21,754 bases of DNA. Source: an uncultured Clostridia bacterium (GTDB taxonomy: Bacteria > Bacillota > Clostridia > Christensenellales > Aristaeellaceae). Both the position numbers and the translations under genes were made by a program. This document shows, piece by piece, positions 7,528 to 14,557 of this stretch. Under the pieces are notes generated by a model. That model had not been told where the DNA came from, made no database searches, and saw only the letters and a program-made list of their open reading frames with translations. The stretch lies in NCBI GenBank assembly GCA_934615235.1, contig CAKTTL010000044.1:1-21754 (forward strand). The letters run 5' to 3'. Each line of letters opens with the position of its first letter. Position 1 is the stretch's first letter.

Positions 7528-9552
7528 ATGGCGCAATTTCCATCGATTATGAAAGGCATGCCCGTGCTGCTGCACGGCGGCGATTACAACCCCGAGCAGT
7601 GGATTCGGGAGAAGGATACGATTTGGCCGATCGACATGAAAATGGGCGTGAAAGCGGGGATCAACACGCTGTCCGTCGGCATTTTTTCATGGGCGATGCT
7701 GGAACCGCGCGAAGGCGAGTATCATTTCGAATGGCTGGACGAGGTAATGGACATGCTCGCCGCCAACGGCATGAAGGCCGTTCTGGCCACGCCCAGCGGC
7801 GCGCGCCCGGCATGGATGGCCGAAAAATACGAAGAAGTGCGCCGCGTCAACGGCAACCGCGAGCGCGAATTGTTCCGCGACCGGCATAACCACTGCCTCA
7901 CCTCGCCCGTCTACCGGGAAAAGGTGCGGCAGATCAACACGAAGCTGGCCGAGCGGTATAAAGATCATCCCGCGCTGGGGCTGTGGCATATCTCCAACGA
8001 ATACGGCGGCGAATGCCATTGCCCGCTGTGCCAGGCGAAATTCCGTCAGTGGCTCAAAAACCGCTACGGCGATATCGATACCCTGAACGACAGCTGGTGG
8101 AATACGTTCTGGTCGCACCGCTACAGCAGCTTTGAGCAGATCGAAAGCCCCAGCCCGCGCGGCGAAAACGGCCACGGGCTGACCCTTGCATGGAAGCGCT
8201 TTACGACCGATCAGTTCTGCGATTTTTACGATTGGGAAATCGAACCGCTTAAGCGCATCACGCCCGACGTGCCCTGCACGACGAACCTGATGCACACCTA
8301 TACCGGCATCAACTATTTCAAGCTCGGCGAGCATCTGGACGTATCCTCGTGGGATAACTATCCGATGTGGACGGGGGACGAGAGAGACGTCGCCGTCTGC
8401 ATGGACGCGTCGTTCCGGCATGATCTGATGCGCGGCGTGTGCGGCCGTAAGCCGTATATGATGATGGAATCTTCGCCCTCCGCGGTCAACTGGCAGCAGG
8501 TGAACCGCCTGCGCAAGCCGGGCCTGCTGGAGCTGCAGGGCCTGCAGGCGATTGCGCACGGCTCGGATACGGTGCAGTATTTCCAGTTCCGCAAGGGTCG
8601 CGGCTCGTCGGAGAAATTCCACGGCGCGGTGATTTCGCACGATAACAGCGAAGAAAACCGCGTGTATAAGGAAGTCTGCAAGGTTGGACAGGCGCTGAAG
8701 GCGCTGAAGGCCGTCGTCGGCGCGGGAACGGAGAACCGGATCGCCGTCGTTTACGACTGGGAGAACCGCTGGATGCTCGATCTGGCGCAGTTTGGCAATA
8801 ACCTCGATAAGGGCTATGAAGAGATCGTCAGGCGCCACCATAACGCGTTCCTGCAGGCCGGTTACGGCGTGGACGTCGTGGACGAAAGCCGCGAAATCGC
8901 GGATTATAAAGTGGTCTGCGGGCCGATGACGTATATGCTGCGCCCCGGCTTTGCGGAAAAGGTGAAGGAATTCGTCGCCGCGGGCGGCACGTATATCGCG
9001 ACGCATTGCTCCGGCTGGGTCAACGAGGAGGATCTGTGCTATATGAACGGCTTCCCCGGCCCGCTGAAGGAGGTATTCGGCGTGTGGGACGAGGAAACCG
9101 ACGCGCTGGACGAGACGCAGCAGAACCACTTCACCTGGAATGGCAAACGGTACGAGGTGAAAAAGTGGGCGGCGCTGGTGCATCCGCAGGGCGCGAAGGT
9201 GCTGGCGGAATACGAGGAGAATTTCTATAAGGGATATCCCGCGCTGACGGTGAACGAGTACGGCAAGGGCAAGTGCTATTATATGGCCGGCTGCGCCGGG
9301 GAGGATTTCCTGCGCGAGTTCTATAAGCACGTGACGGCGGAAGCGGGACTTGCGCCGATCGTCGAGAACCTGACCGAGGGGCTGGTCTGTACGGAGCGAG
9401 TTGGCGAGAATGGGCGGTTTGTGTTCGTGATGAATTCGTCGCCTGCGGAGAGAATGGTCGAGATGCCGGCGTGCGAGAATGTGAGGACAGGGGAAAAGAT
9501 TGAAGGGCTGGTGCGCCTGAAGGGCTATGAGTGCCTGGCCGTGAAACGCTGA
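7528..9552 (+). CDS. GH42 beta-galactosidase
   Basis: This 674-residue enzyme hydrolyses beta-galactosides. HGGDYNPEQW at 16-25 is the family N-terminal signature. The acid/base is Glu158 in WHISNEYGGE, and the nucleophile is Glu314 in MMMESSPSAVNWQ. Cys123 and the CHCPLC cluster (Cys163, Cys165, Cys168) reproduce the zinc ligands known in GH42. A trimerisation domain and a small C-terminal beta domain follow. I chose the ATG at 7528 over an upstream TTG at 7474 because AAGGAGG (7515-7521) is six bases before it, and the TTG lies inside the repeat hairpin. There is no signal peptide, so it is cytoplasmic. It has its own promoter downstream of araC and is followed at once by a repeat array. 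Confidence 0.95.
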   Translation: MAQFPSIMKGMPVLLHGGDYNPEQWIREKDTIWPIDMKMGVKAGINTLSVGIFSWAMLEPREGEYHFEWLDEVMDMLAANGMKAVLATPSGARPAWMAEKYEEVRRVNGNRERELFRDRHNHCLTSPVYREKVRQINTKLAERYKDHPALGLWHISNEYGGECHCPLCQAKFRQWLKNRYGDIDTLNDSWWNTFWSHRYSSFEQIESPSPRGENGHGLTLAWKRFTTDQFCDFYDWEIEPLKRITPDVPCTTNLMHTYTGINYFKLGEHLDVSSWDNYPMWTGDERDVAVCMDASFRHDLMRGVCGRKPYMMMESSPSAVNWQQVNRLRKPGLLELQGLQAIAHGSDTVQYFQFRKGRGSSEKFHGAVISHDNSEENRVYKEVCKVGQALKALKAVVGAGTENRIAVVYDWENRWMLDLAQFGNNLDKGYEEIVRRHHNAFLQAGYGVDVVDESREIADYKVVCGPMTYMLRPGFAEKVKEFVAAGGTYIATHCSGWVNEEDLCYMNGFPGPLKEVFGVWDEETDALDETQQNHFTWNGKRYEVKKWAALVHPQGAKVLAEYEENFYKGYPALTVNEYGKGKCYYMAGCAGEDFLREFYKHVTAEAGLAPIVENLTEGLVCTERVGENGRFVFVMNSSPAERMVEMPACENVRTGEKIEGLVRLKGYECLAVKR

Positions 9553-9560
9553 GGAGGAGT

Positions 9561-10123
9561 AAAAAGCGGAAGGTCCAGGAAACTCAGTTCCCTGGCAAGG
9601 GGTTTTAGGGGAACGGAGTTCCCCTAACGTCCCCCCAACCCAAGCGCGGAGCGCAGAAAAGGAACGCGCAATGTTCGCGCGGAGCGCGGACGAGCTGGCA
9701 GGGCTGCATGGTATTGAGAAAAAGGTGGAAGGTCCAGGGAACTCAGTTCCCTGGCAAGGGGGGGAGGGCGATATCTGAAAAATTCCCTGAGACTCCATCT
9801 CGGCGGCTTTTCCGCCATTTCTGTGTCGGAAAGGCCTCGATTTAGCCCCCGCTAAACCTTCGGCTTTCCTCCTTGAACTGGCGAAAAATCCGCTCGAGCT
9901 GTCGTCTCTTCCTTTTTCAGATATCCCCTTGGGGAACAGAGTTCCCCTAACGTCCCCCCAACCCAAGCGTCGCAGCGCAGAAAAGGAATGCGCAATGTTC
10001 GCGCGGAGCGCGGACGAGCTGGCGCAGCTGCATGGTATTGAGAAAAAGCGGAAGGTCCAGGGAACTCAGTTCCCTGGCAAGGGGTTTTAGGGGAACAGAA
10101 TTCCCCTAACGTTCCCCCTAATT
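9561..10123 (+). repeat. Palindromic repeat array 1 (modules A-B-C), interrupted by a MITE
   Basis: Starting nine bases after the GH42 stop, three hairpin modules recur in order. Module A follows AAAAAGCGGAAGGT and has arms CCAGGGAAC and GTTCCCTGG with loop TCA (9575-9595 with one mismatch; 9734-9754 and 10057-10077 perfect). Module B has arms TTAGGGGAAC and GTTCCCCTAA (9605-9627; GGGGAAC/GTTCCCC at 9931-9947; 10087-10109). Module C is a GC-rich hairpin of arms GTTCGCGC and GCGCGGAC (9673-9691, repeated near 10000) followed by GAGCTGGC and a GCTGCATGGTATTGAGAAA tail. Between A2 and B2 sits the MITE at 9770-9925. No coding sequence is credible here. Confidence 0.85.
9770..9925. mobile_element. 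MITE-like element, full copy 1
   Basis: A 156-bp element with perfect 13-bp terminal inverted repeats GATATCTGAAAAA (9770-9782) and TTTTTCAGATATC (9913-9925). It has no plausible ORF. The interior is about 85 percent alike by eye to the copy at 17276-17443 and contains a nested hairpin around TTTAGC/GCTAAA. It splits the A and B modules of the repeat array, so it inserted into or co-spread with that array. Confidence 0.75.
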
Positions 10124-10140
10124 CATATCTTTGTAACGTA

Positions 10141-10180
10141 ACGGAGCGTCTGGACAATGTTGCCCGGACGCTCCGTGTTT
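10141..10180. terminator. Intrinsic terminator, possibly bidirectional
   Basis: ACGGAGCGTC (10141-10150) and GACGCTCCGT (10167-10176) form a perfect 10-bp stem. A T-rich run (TGTTTTATTG) follows on the plus strand. It lies between the end of repeat array 1 and the stop codon of the minus-strand membrane gene at 10180, so it may end transcripts from both sides; the T tract favours the plus strand. Confidence 0.7.
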
Positions 10181-10401
10181 TATTGCTTTTTCTTTGGAAG
10201 AAGAATGAGGACGACTCGAATGAACGAGCCAAGCAGATACCCTGCTGCGCCCAGCAGAAGCAGCCCCGCGCAGGTCAGCAGCGCCTTTGGATGGAACGCG
10301 CAGAGCAGACCGAGCCCCGCTGCAGCGACGGCCGCGGCGCAAATCAGCGCCAGAGTCAGCTGTAAAACCTCTTTGCCGCATCGATTGAAGAAACTGCGCA
10401 T
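10180..10401 (-). CDS. Small two-helix membrane protein, unknown function
   Basis: This is a 73-residue protein with two hydrophobic segments, about 13-35 and 40-68, ending in the positive tail LLPKKKQ. I chose the ATG at 10401 because GGAGG lies seven bases before it; a longer open frame upstream only overlaps the previous gene in another frame and has no membrane character. It is the third gene of the PadR cluster, 23 bp after the HAAS gene. I do not recognise a family. A small accessory membrane subunit of the HAAS system is a guess from position. Confidence 0.6.
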   Translation of the reverse strand: MRSFFNRCGKEVLQLTLALICAAAVAAAGLGLLCAFHPKALLTCAGLLLLGAAGYLLGSFIRVVLILLPKKKQ

Positions 10402-10424
10402 CGCATAACCTCCGTCCGGCGCGT

Positions 10425-11148
10425 TTACGCGCTCATATAACCGAACCAGCCCCAAACGTGCCAGAACTCGAACGCTCCGGCGCGGAGCATCGATACCGCC
10501 AGCGCCGCCACAAACAGCACCGCGAACAGAAGCAGCGCGGCGCATGCCGTTTTCCGCAGCGCATGCGCGCTGCGGGCGGCGAATTGCGGCCGCAGCGGGA
10601 GCGCGGGAAGCGCGGCGCGGCCGCTGGCGCCTGCAAGCATGTTTTGCTGAAAGCGGCCGAACGCATGCGCCGCCTGCCGCAGGAACGCGGCGTACCACGC
10701 GCAGCCGGCGGCGGTCAGCACGCTCAGCGGCAGAAGCGTCAGCCCGAACAGCAGCGCGGAAGCGCGCGGCATGGCGGGAATCCAGCCGTACGGGCTTTGC
10801 CAGGCGAGCAGGCAGATCCCGAGCGCGGCAAAGGCGAGTACGGCCGCAGCGAGCACGAGCCCAAACGCAGCCAGCATCAGAAAAACAGCCCGGCGAGCAG
10901 GTCGATCAGGCAGAGCACCGCGACGGTGAACGCCTTTTTGCATCTGCCGCGCGTGCGGAGGACGCTTCGAACTGCCCGGCCAGCTGCGTGGGATCGCCAA
11001 GTTTTGCGGCGATTTCTTCCTCGGAATAGCCGTCGGTCAGTTTGTTAACGAAATGCGATTCATATTCCTCGAGAATATCGGCTGCGTCGGCAACGCCGCG
11101 GCTTGCAAGCGCCCCGGAGAGCCGGCTGAGAAATTCATTTTTTGTCAT
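10425..11148 (-). pseudogene. HAAS/DUF1700-type membrane protein gene with two frameshifts
   Basis: The 5' part encodes a HAAS-like domain (MTKNEFLSRL at the start, then EEYESHF and EEEIAAKLGDPTQLA). The frame then breaks at an A5 run (plus-strand T5, 10935-10939). In the next frame it continues as AFTVAVLCLIDLLAGLFF, breaks again at a T5 run (plus-strand A5, 10881-10885), and continues as LMLAAFGLVLAAAV through several transmembrane segments to the TAA at 10425. One extra base at each run would restore a continuous protein of 241 residues. HAAS proteins are membrane proteins commonly paired with PadR regulators, as here, where the start overlaps the padR end by 14 bp. The gene is either decayed, mis-sequenced at homopolymers, or read by -1 slippage. 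Confidence 0.75.
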
Positions 11149-11467
11149 CTGCTTCTTCCTCTTCTTTCAGCAGCGTTTGAACGGTTTGCGCGAATTTGAG
11201 ATATTCCGCGCGGTCGGTCTGATACGTTTCACGGCCGAGCTTTGTCAGCGCGTAATATTTGCGCGGCGGGCCGCCGCTTTCTTCCTGCAGGTAGGTAGTC
11301 AGCAGGCCGTCGGCCTTCAGCTTGCGCAGGATGGGGTAGACCGTCCCGTCCGCAATGTCGATATGCTCGGACAGATACTCCGATATTTCGTATCCATAGC
11401 AATTGCGTTTTTTTAGCAGGGAAAGCACGCAAAGCTCCAGCACGCCTTTTTTATATTGAGGGTTCAT
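11135..11467 (-). CDS. PadR-family transcriptional regulator
   Basis: This 110-residue protein is a typical short PadR repressor. It starts MNPQYKKGVLELCVLSLL, and the winged helix shows YGYEISEYLSE and GTVYPILRKLKADGLL (about 41-56), followed by the wing residues GGPPRKYYALTKLGRE and a C-terminal dimerisation helix. AAAGGAG precedes the ATG by about seven bases. It overlaps the HAAS gene, forming the standard PadR-HAAS pair, and probably autoregulates from its own promoter. PadR repressors usually respond to small hydrophobic ligands or cell-envelope drugs; the ligand here is unknown. Confidence 0.95.
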   Translation of the reverse strand: MNPQYKKGVLELCVLSLLKKRNCYGYEISEYLSEHIDIADGTVYPILRKLKADGLLTTYLQEESGGPPRKYYALTKLGRETYQTDRAEYLKFAQTVQTLLKEEEEADDKK

Positions 11468-11507
11468 AAAAAACTCCTTTCTGAAAAATTGTCCTTACGA
11501 CTAATAT

Positions 11508-11535
11508 ATTATAAACAGTAGTTTAGAAATGTCAA
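11508..11535 (-). promoter_or_regulatory. Consensus sigma-A-type promoter of the padR operon
   Basis: Read on the minus strand, TTGACA (11535-11530) and TATAAT (11513-11508) are exact consensus boxes 16 bp apart. Loose dyad elements ACTA and TTAGT flank the -10 box and could be a PadR operator, but that is only suggestive. Confidence 0.85.
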
Positions 11536-11862
11536 TAGTGAATTTCAAATTATATCAAGGCAAAAAAATATGCGGAGGGTACGGTAGGGAAATAAGGGGG
11601 CTTCGCCCCGTTAAGGCTGGGTGTGCGGCGGAGGAGGGGATGCGCGGCAGGACGCTGGCGAAAGTCTGAGAGCATGCAGCTGCATGCGTGCGCGGTTGTT
11701 TTGTCCATTAGGGCGCAGGGAAGGAGGGCGCTGTTCATGGGGAAAAACACGGGGAATGGCGCGAAGATTTTCGTGATTTCCTGGCTGCCTGACAGGGGCT
11801 ATTTCGGCGTGAAATCGTTGCACAGCGCCGTTGGGGCGCTGCTTTGCGCATGGGCCGCAGGG
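11536..11862. other. Intergenic stretch without a convincing gene
   Basis: It contains a degenerate module-B-like hairpin (GGGGCTTCGCCCC near 11596-11608) and a perfect 16-bp palindrome GCATGCAGCTGCATGC (11672-11687). A plus-strand ORF from ATG 11737 has a good AAGGAGGG eight bases upstream, but its last 65 or so codons run through repeat array 2 (ending at 12066) and its first 40 match nothing I recognise. I do not call it a gene. Confidence 0.5.
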
Positions 11863-12246
11863 TGGATTACGTTAGGGGCTCTGCCCCTAAAACCCCGGCA
11901 GGAACCTGAGGTTCCTGCACCTCCCGGCATTAACACAAAACCATGCGGCTGCGCCAGCTCGTCCGCGCTCTGCGCGGACATTGCGCGGTTCTTTTTATGC
12001 GGCCATGGGCCGCGTGGGGGGGATTACGTTAGGGGCTCTGCCCCTAAAACCCCGGCAGGAACCTGAGGTTCCTGCACCTCCCGGTTTTTACTCAGAACCA
12101 TGCAGCGTGTTTAGCTCGTCCGCGCTCCGCGCGGACATTGCGCGGTTCTTTTATGCGCTGCGGCGCATAAGCCAGGACTACGTTAGGGGGGCGCTGTCCC
12201 CCTAATACCCCCCGCCAGGGAACTGAGTTCCCTGGACCTTCCGCTT
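11863..12246 (-). repeat. Palindromic repeat array 2, reverse orientation
   Basis: Read on the minus strand from the bofC-like stop, the same A-B-C modules appear. Module A at 12216-12236 has the CCAGGGAAC/GTTCCCTGG stem, and two further copies (about 11898-11918 and 12055-12075) have changed to GCAGGAACC/GGTTCCTGC, keeping all nine pairs. Module B is TTAGGGGC/GCCCCTAA in two copies and a longer G5/C5 form in the third. Module C appears as GTCCGCGC/GCGCGGAC near 12118-12136 and GTCCGCG/CGCGGAC near 11961-11979. The array abuts the stop codon of the minus-strand gene, the same relative position as array 1. Confidence 0.85.
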
Positions 12247-12771
12247 TTAATCCGTGCTTGCCCAATGATCCTCCAAGGCCTGCCACGAATCATACGCCAA
12301 CCCCTGCCGCAATTTCCCTCTCATCTCCTCATCAGCCGCCTCCACCGTATACGCTTTCACCTTTGTCATTCTTTCTCCGTCCAGATCCCGATATACGCCC
12401 GTTTCCCCCTTTTCATCCATCATCAGCACCCAATGCGCAGGACAGAACAAATCCCGCGTCTGCGTCGTCTCGATCTTGCCCGGCGCGAACCCGGTCATCC
12501 GCCAACGGCCGCCTTCCGCCTCCAGCGTCTCTTCGACGCGCTTGCGCGTCATCCCAACCCAACCGGCCGGCGCGTCCATTCGCCGCAGCACGCTATGCCC
12601 GCATCGCGCGTACAGAATCGTCTGCGCCTGCTTGCAGCCGGGCGCGACGAGCGCTTCCTGTCCCGCCGCCGGAACGGACGCCACCAGCATCCCTGCGCCC
12701 GCGGCCAGCAGCAGGATCCCGCATATCGCCAGCGCGATGGAAATCCGCTGCGCCTGCTTTTCGTTTTTCAT
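12247..12771 (-). CDS. Membrane-anchored BofC C-terminal-domain protein
   Basis: This is a 174-residue protein with one N-terminal membrane segment (about 11-32) and an extracytoplasmic domain. The block CGHSVLRRM (57-65), FAPGKIE, LFCPAHWVLMMDEKGETGVY (only key residues: Cys110, His113) and the ending LRQGLAYDSWQALEDHWAS resemble the BofC C-terminal domain, in which the FCxxHY...L...GxVxVY core and the LExxLEDxxS tail recur. BofC in Bacillus is a forespore-secreted inhibitor linked to pro-sigma-K control, but this domain also occurs in clostridial proteins of unknown role. The start is ATG 12771; a TTG at 12774 is also spaced well from GGAGG. That GGAGG lies inside a terminator-like hairpin of the upstream operon. 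Confidence 0.7.
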   Translation of the reverse strand: MKNEKQAQRISIALAICGILLLAAGAGMLVASVPAAGQEALVAPGCKQAQTILYARCGHSVLRRMDAPAGWVGMTRKRVEETLEAEGGRWRMTGFAPGKIETTQTRDLFCPAHWVLMMDEKGETGVYRDLDGERMTKVKAYTVEAADEEMRGKLRQGLAYDSWQALEDHWASTD

Positions 12772-12772
12772 C

Positions 12773-12806
12773 AAAAAAAGACACCTCCGATTCGCTCAGG
12801 GTGCCT
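12773..12806 (-). terminator. Terminator of the ABC operon, containing the next gene's ribosome site
   Basis: On the minus strand, AGGCACC (12806-12800) pairs with GGTGTCT (12785-12779, one G-U), with an inner CTGA/TCGG stem, and is followed by seven T residues (12779-12773). The GGAGG ribosome site of the bofC-like gene forms part of the 3' arm. Confidence 0.7.
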
Positions 12807-12840
12807 TTATCATTTGCGTTTATCTTCTATTTATACCGCT

Positions 12841-13635
12841 TTACGACAGGATCGCGCGATCGTTTGCAAATTCGCTGCCGCTGGCTCTGGTGAACATCTC
12901 CAGCAGGTCGGCGACGGTCAGCTTCCGCTTTTCTTCGCCCGAAATATCGAGGATCACGCGGCCTTCGTGCAGCATGATCAGCCGGTTGCCATACTGAATG
13001 GCGTCGCGCATGTTGTGCGTGATCATCAGCGTGGTCAGCTTGTCCTCGCGGACAATGCGGTCGGTCAGTTCCATCACCTTGGCGGCCGTTTTCGGGTCGA
13101 GCGCGGCGGTGTGCTCGTCCAGCAGCAGCAGCTTCGGCTTTTGCAGCGTCGCCATCAGCAGCGTCAGCGCCTGGCGCTGGCCGCCCGAAAGCGTGCCCAC
13201 CTTCGCGGCAAGGCGCGTTTCCAGCCCGAGGCCGAGCTCCTTGAGCTGCTCGCGATATTGTTCGCGCTCGCTCTTGCGGATGCCGGGGCGCAGCGTGCGG
13301 CGCTTACCGCGGCGCGTGGCCAGGGCGAGGTTTTCTTCAATCTGCATCCCCGCCGCAGTGCCCATCATCGGGTCCTGATAGACGCGGCCGAGGTATTTTG
13401 CGCGCTTATGCTCGGGCAGGCTCGTTACGTCTACGCCGTCCATGAGGATATTGCCGGAGTCCGGCAGCCAGGTGCCGCAGATGGCGTTTTGCATCGTGCT
13501 CTTGCCCGCGCCGTTGCCGCCGATGACGGTGACGAAATCGCCGTCGTTCAGGGTGAGGGAAAGGTCCCGGAGCGCGACCTTTTCATCGATCGTGCCCTTG
13601 TTGAAGATTTTCGTTATATGACGTATTTCAAGCAT
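12841..13635 (-). CDS. ABC importer ATPase, TrpZ-type
   Basis: This 264-residue ATPase energises the importer encoded upstream. Walker A is GGNGAGKST (39-47), the Q loop is VYQDP (85-89), the signature LSGGQ is at 149-153, Walker B LLLLDE at 169-174 and the switch His207 in ITHNM. The insertion after the Q loop and the sequence HTAALDPKTA resemble ATPases partnered with ABC_sub_bind/BPD_transp_2 systems. I chose ATG 13635 because AGGGAGG ends eight bases before it; the GTG nine bases upstream would be too close to that site. It overlaps the permease stop by eight bases, so the two are translationally coupled. Substrate: see the leader region at 15726-15827. Confidence 0.95.
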   Translation of the reverse strand: MLEIRHITKIFNKGTIDEKVALRDLSLTLNDGDFVTVIGGNGAGKSTMQNAICGTWLPDSGNILMDGVDVTSLPEHKRAKYLGRVYQDPMMGTAAGMQIEENLALATRRGKRRTLRPGIRKSEREQYREQLKELGLGLETRLAAKVGTLSGGQRQALTLLMATLQKPKLLLLDEHTAALDPKTAAKVMELTDRIVREDKLTTLMITHNMRDAIQYGNRLIMLHEGRVILDISGEEKRKLTVADLLEMFTRASGSEFANDRAILS

Positions 13636-14533
13636 GATCCGCACCTCCCTTGGTTGCCTTGCGCGGCGAGTGAAGCTGCTTTTTCAGATACGGCACGCCC
13701 AGGAAAGCCGCCACGACGATGGCCGAGAACATCTTGAGCATATCGGTATCGAAACCGACGAAGATGATCGTCTGATAGACAACGTAGTAGACGATTGCAC
13801 CGGCGATTACGCCGGTCAGGCGAACGGCGAAGTTCGGCGAAATGCGGCGCACAAGCGCCTCGCCGATGACCACGGCCGCCAGGCCGATGACCACCGCGCC
13901 GCGGCCCATATTGATGTCGGTGTAGCCCTGATACTGGCACAGAAGCGCGCCGGAGAGGGCGACGATGGCGTTGGAAATCGCAAGGCCCGTTACCTTGGTG
14001 AAGTTGGTGTTGATGCCCTGCGCGCGGCTCATGGACTGATTGCAGCCCGTTGCGCGGATGCTGCAGCCCAGCTCGGTGCCGAAGAAGAGATACAGGATTG
14101 CGACCGTCAGCACGCCGACGACCGCCAGCACGATCAGCGCGTGCGGGATGTTCATCTGGGAAAGCAAAACGGCGGTGTTGCGCGCGGAAATCGCCTGGTT
14201 GGCCTTGCCGAGGATTTTCAGGTTGACCGACCAGAGCGTCATCTGGGTGAGGATTCCCGCGAGAATCGCGGGAATCCCGAGAAAGACGTGGAGAAGACCG
14301 GTGACGACGCCGGCGAGCGCGCCGGCAAGCATCGCGCCGAGGATGGACAGCCACGGGCTCTGCCCGGAAAGCATCATCATCGTACAGACGGCGGCGCCGG
14401 TACAGATCGTACCGTCTACCGTCAGATCGGCGATGTCCAGAATCTTGTAGGTAATGTATACGCCGATGGCCATAACGCCCCAAACCAGACCCTGGGCGAC
14501 CGCACCGGGCAGAGCGCCGAGCAAATCCATCAT
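13628..14533 (-). CDS. ABC importer permease, TrpY-type (BPD_transp_2)
   Basis: This 301-residue integral membrane protein has about eight hydrophobic segments and belongs to the LivH/RbsC-like permease fold used by TrpXYZ systems. Family-like stretches are YKILDIADLTVDG (29-41), GCSIRATGCNQSMSRAQGIN (about 154-173, a cytoplasmic coupling region) and GAVVIGLAAVVIGEAL. AAGGAG lies ten bases before the ATG at 14533; a second ATG follows directly. It is 24 bp downstream of the binding protein. It forms the membrane channel of the importer; the substrate is inferred to be an aromatic amino acid. Confidence 0.92.
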   Translation of the reverse strand: MMDLLGALPGAVAQGLVWGVMAIGVYITYKILDIADLTVDGTICTGAAVCTMMMLSGQSPWLSILGAMLAGALAGVVTGLLHVFLGIPAILAGILTQMTLWSVNLKILGKANQAISARNTAVLLSQMNIPHALIVLAVVGVLTVAILYLFFGTELGCSIRATGCNQSMSRAQGINTNFTKVTGLAISNAIVALSGALLCQYQGYTDINMGRGAVVIGLAAVVIGEALVRRISPNFAVRLTGVIAGAIVYYVVYQTIIFVGFDTDMLKMFSAIVVAAFLGVPYLKKQLHSPRKATKGGADHA

Positions 14534-14557
14534 GATCTTCTCACTCCTTAGCGTTTG

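Noticed and set aside
7687..9966. Minus-strand open frame of 759 codons across the GH42 gene
   Set aside because: Antisense shadow of the GH42 gene that also starts inside the repeat array.
9561..10123. CRISPR array
   Set aside because: The repeats are palindromic modules of different kinds without regular unique spacers, and no cas genes are present.
11481..11492. CTGAAAAATT in the padR leader resembling the MITE end
   Set aside because: Only ten bases match and there is no second arm; likely chance.
11737..12066. Plus-strand ORF with a good AAGGAGGG ribosome site
   Set aside because: Most of its codons are palindromic repeat sequence and the unique part resembles nothing known; a chance ORF is more likely.
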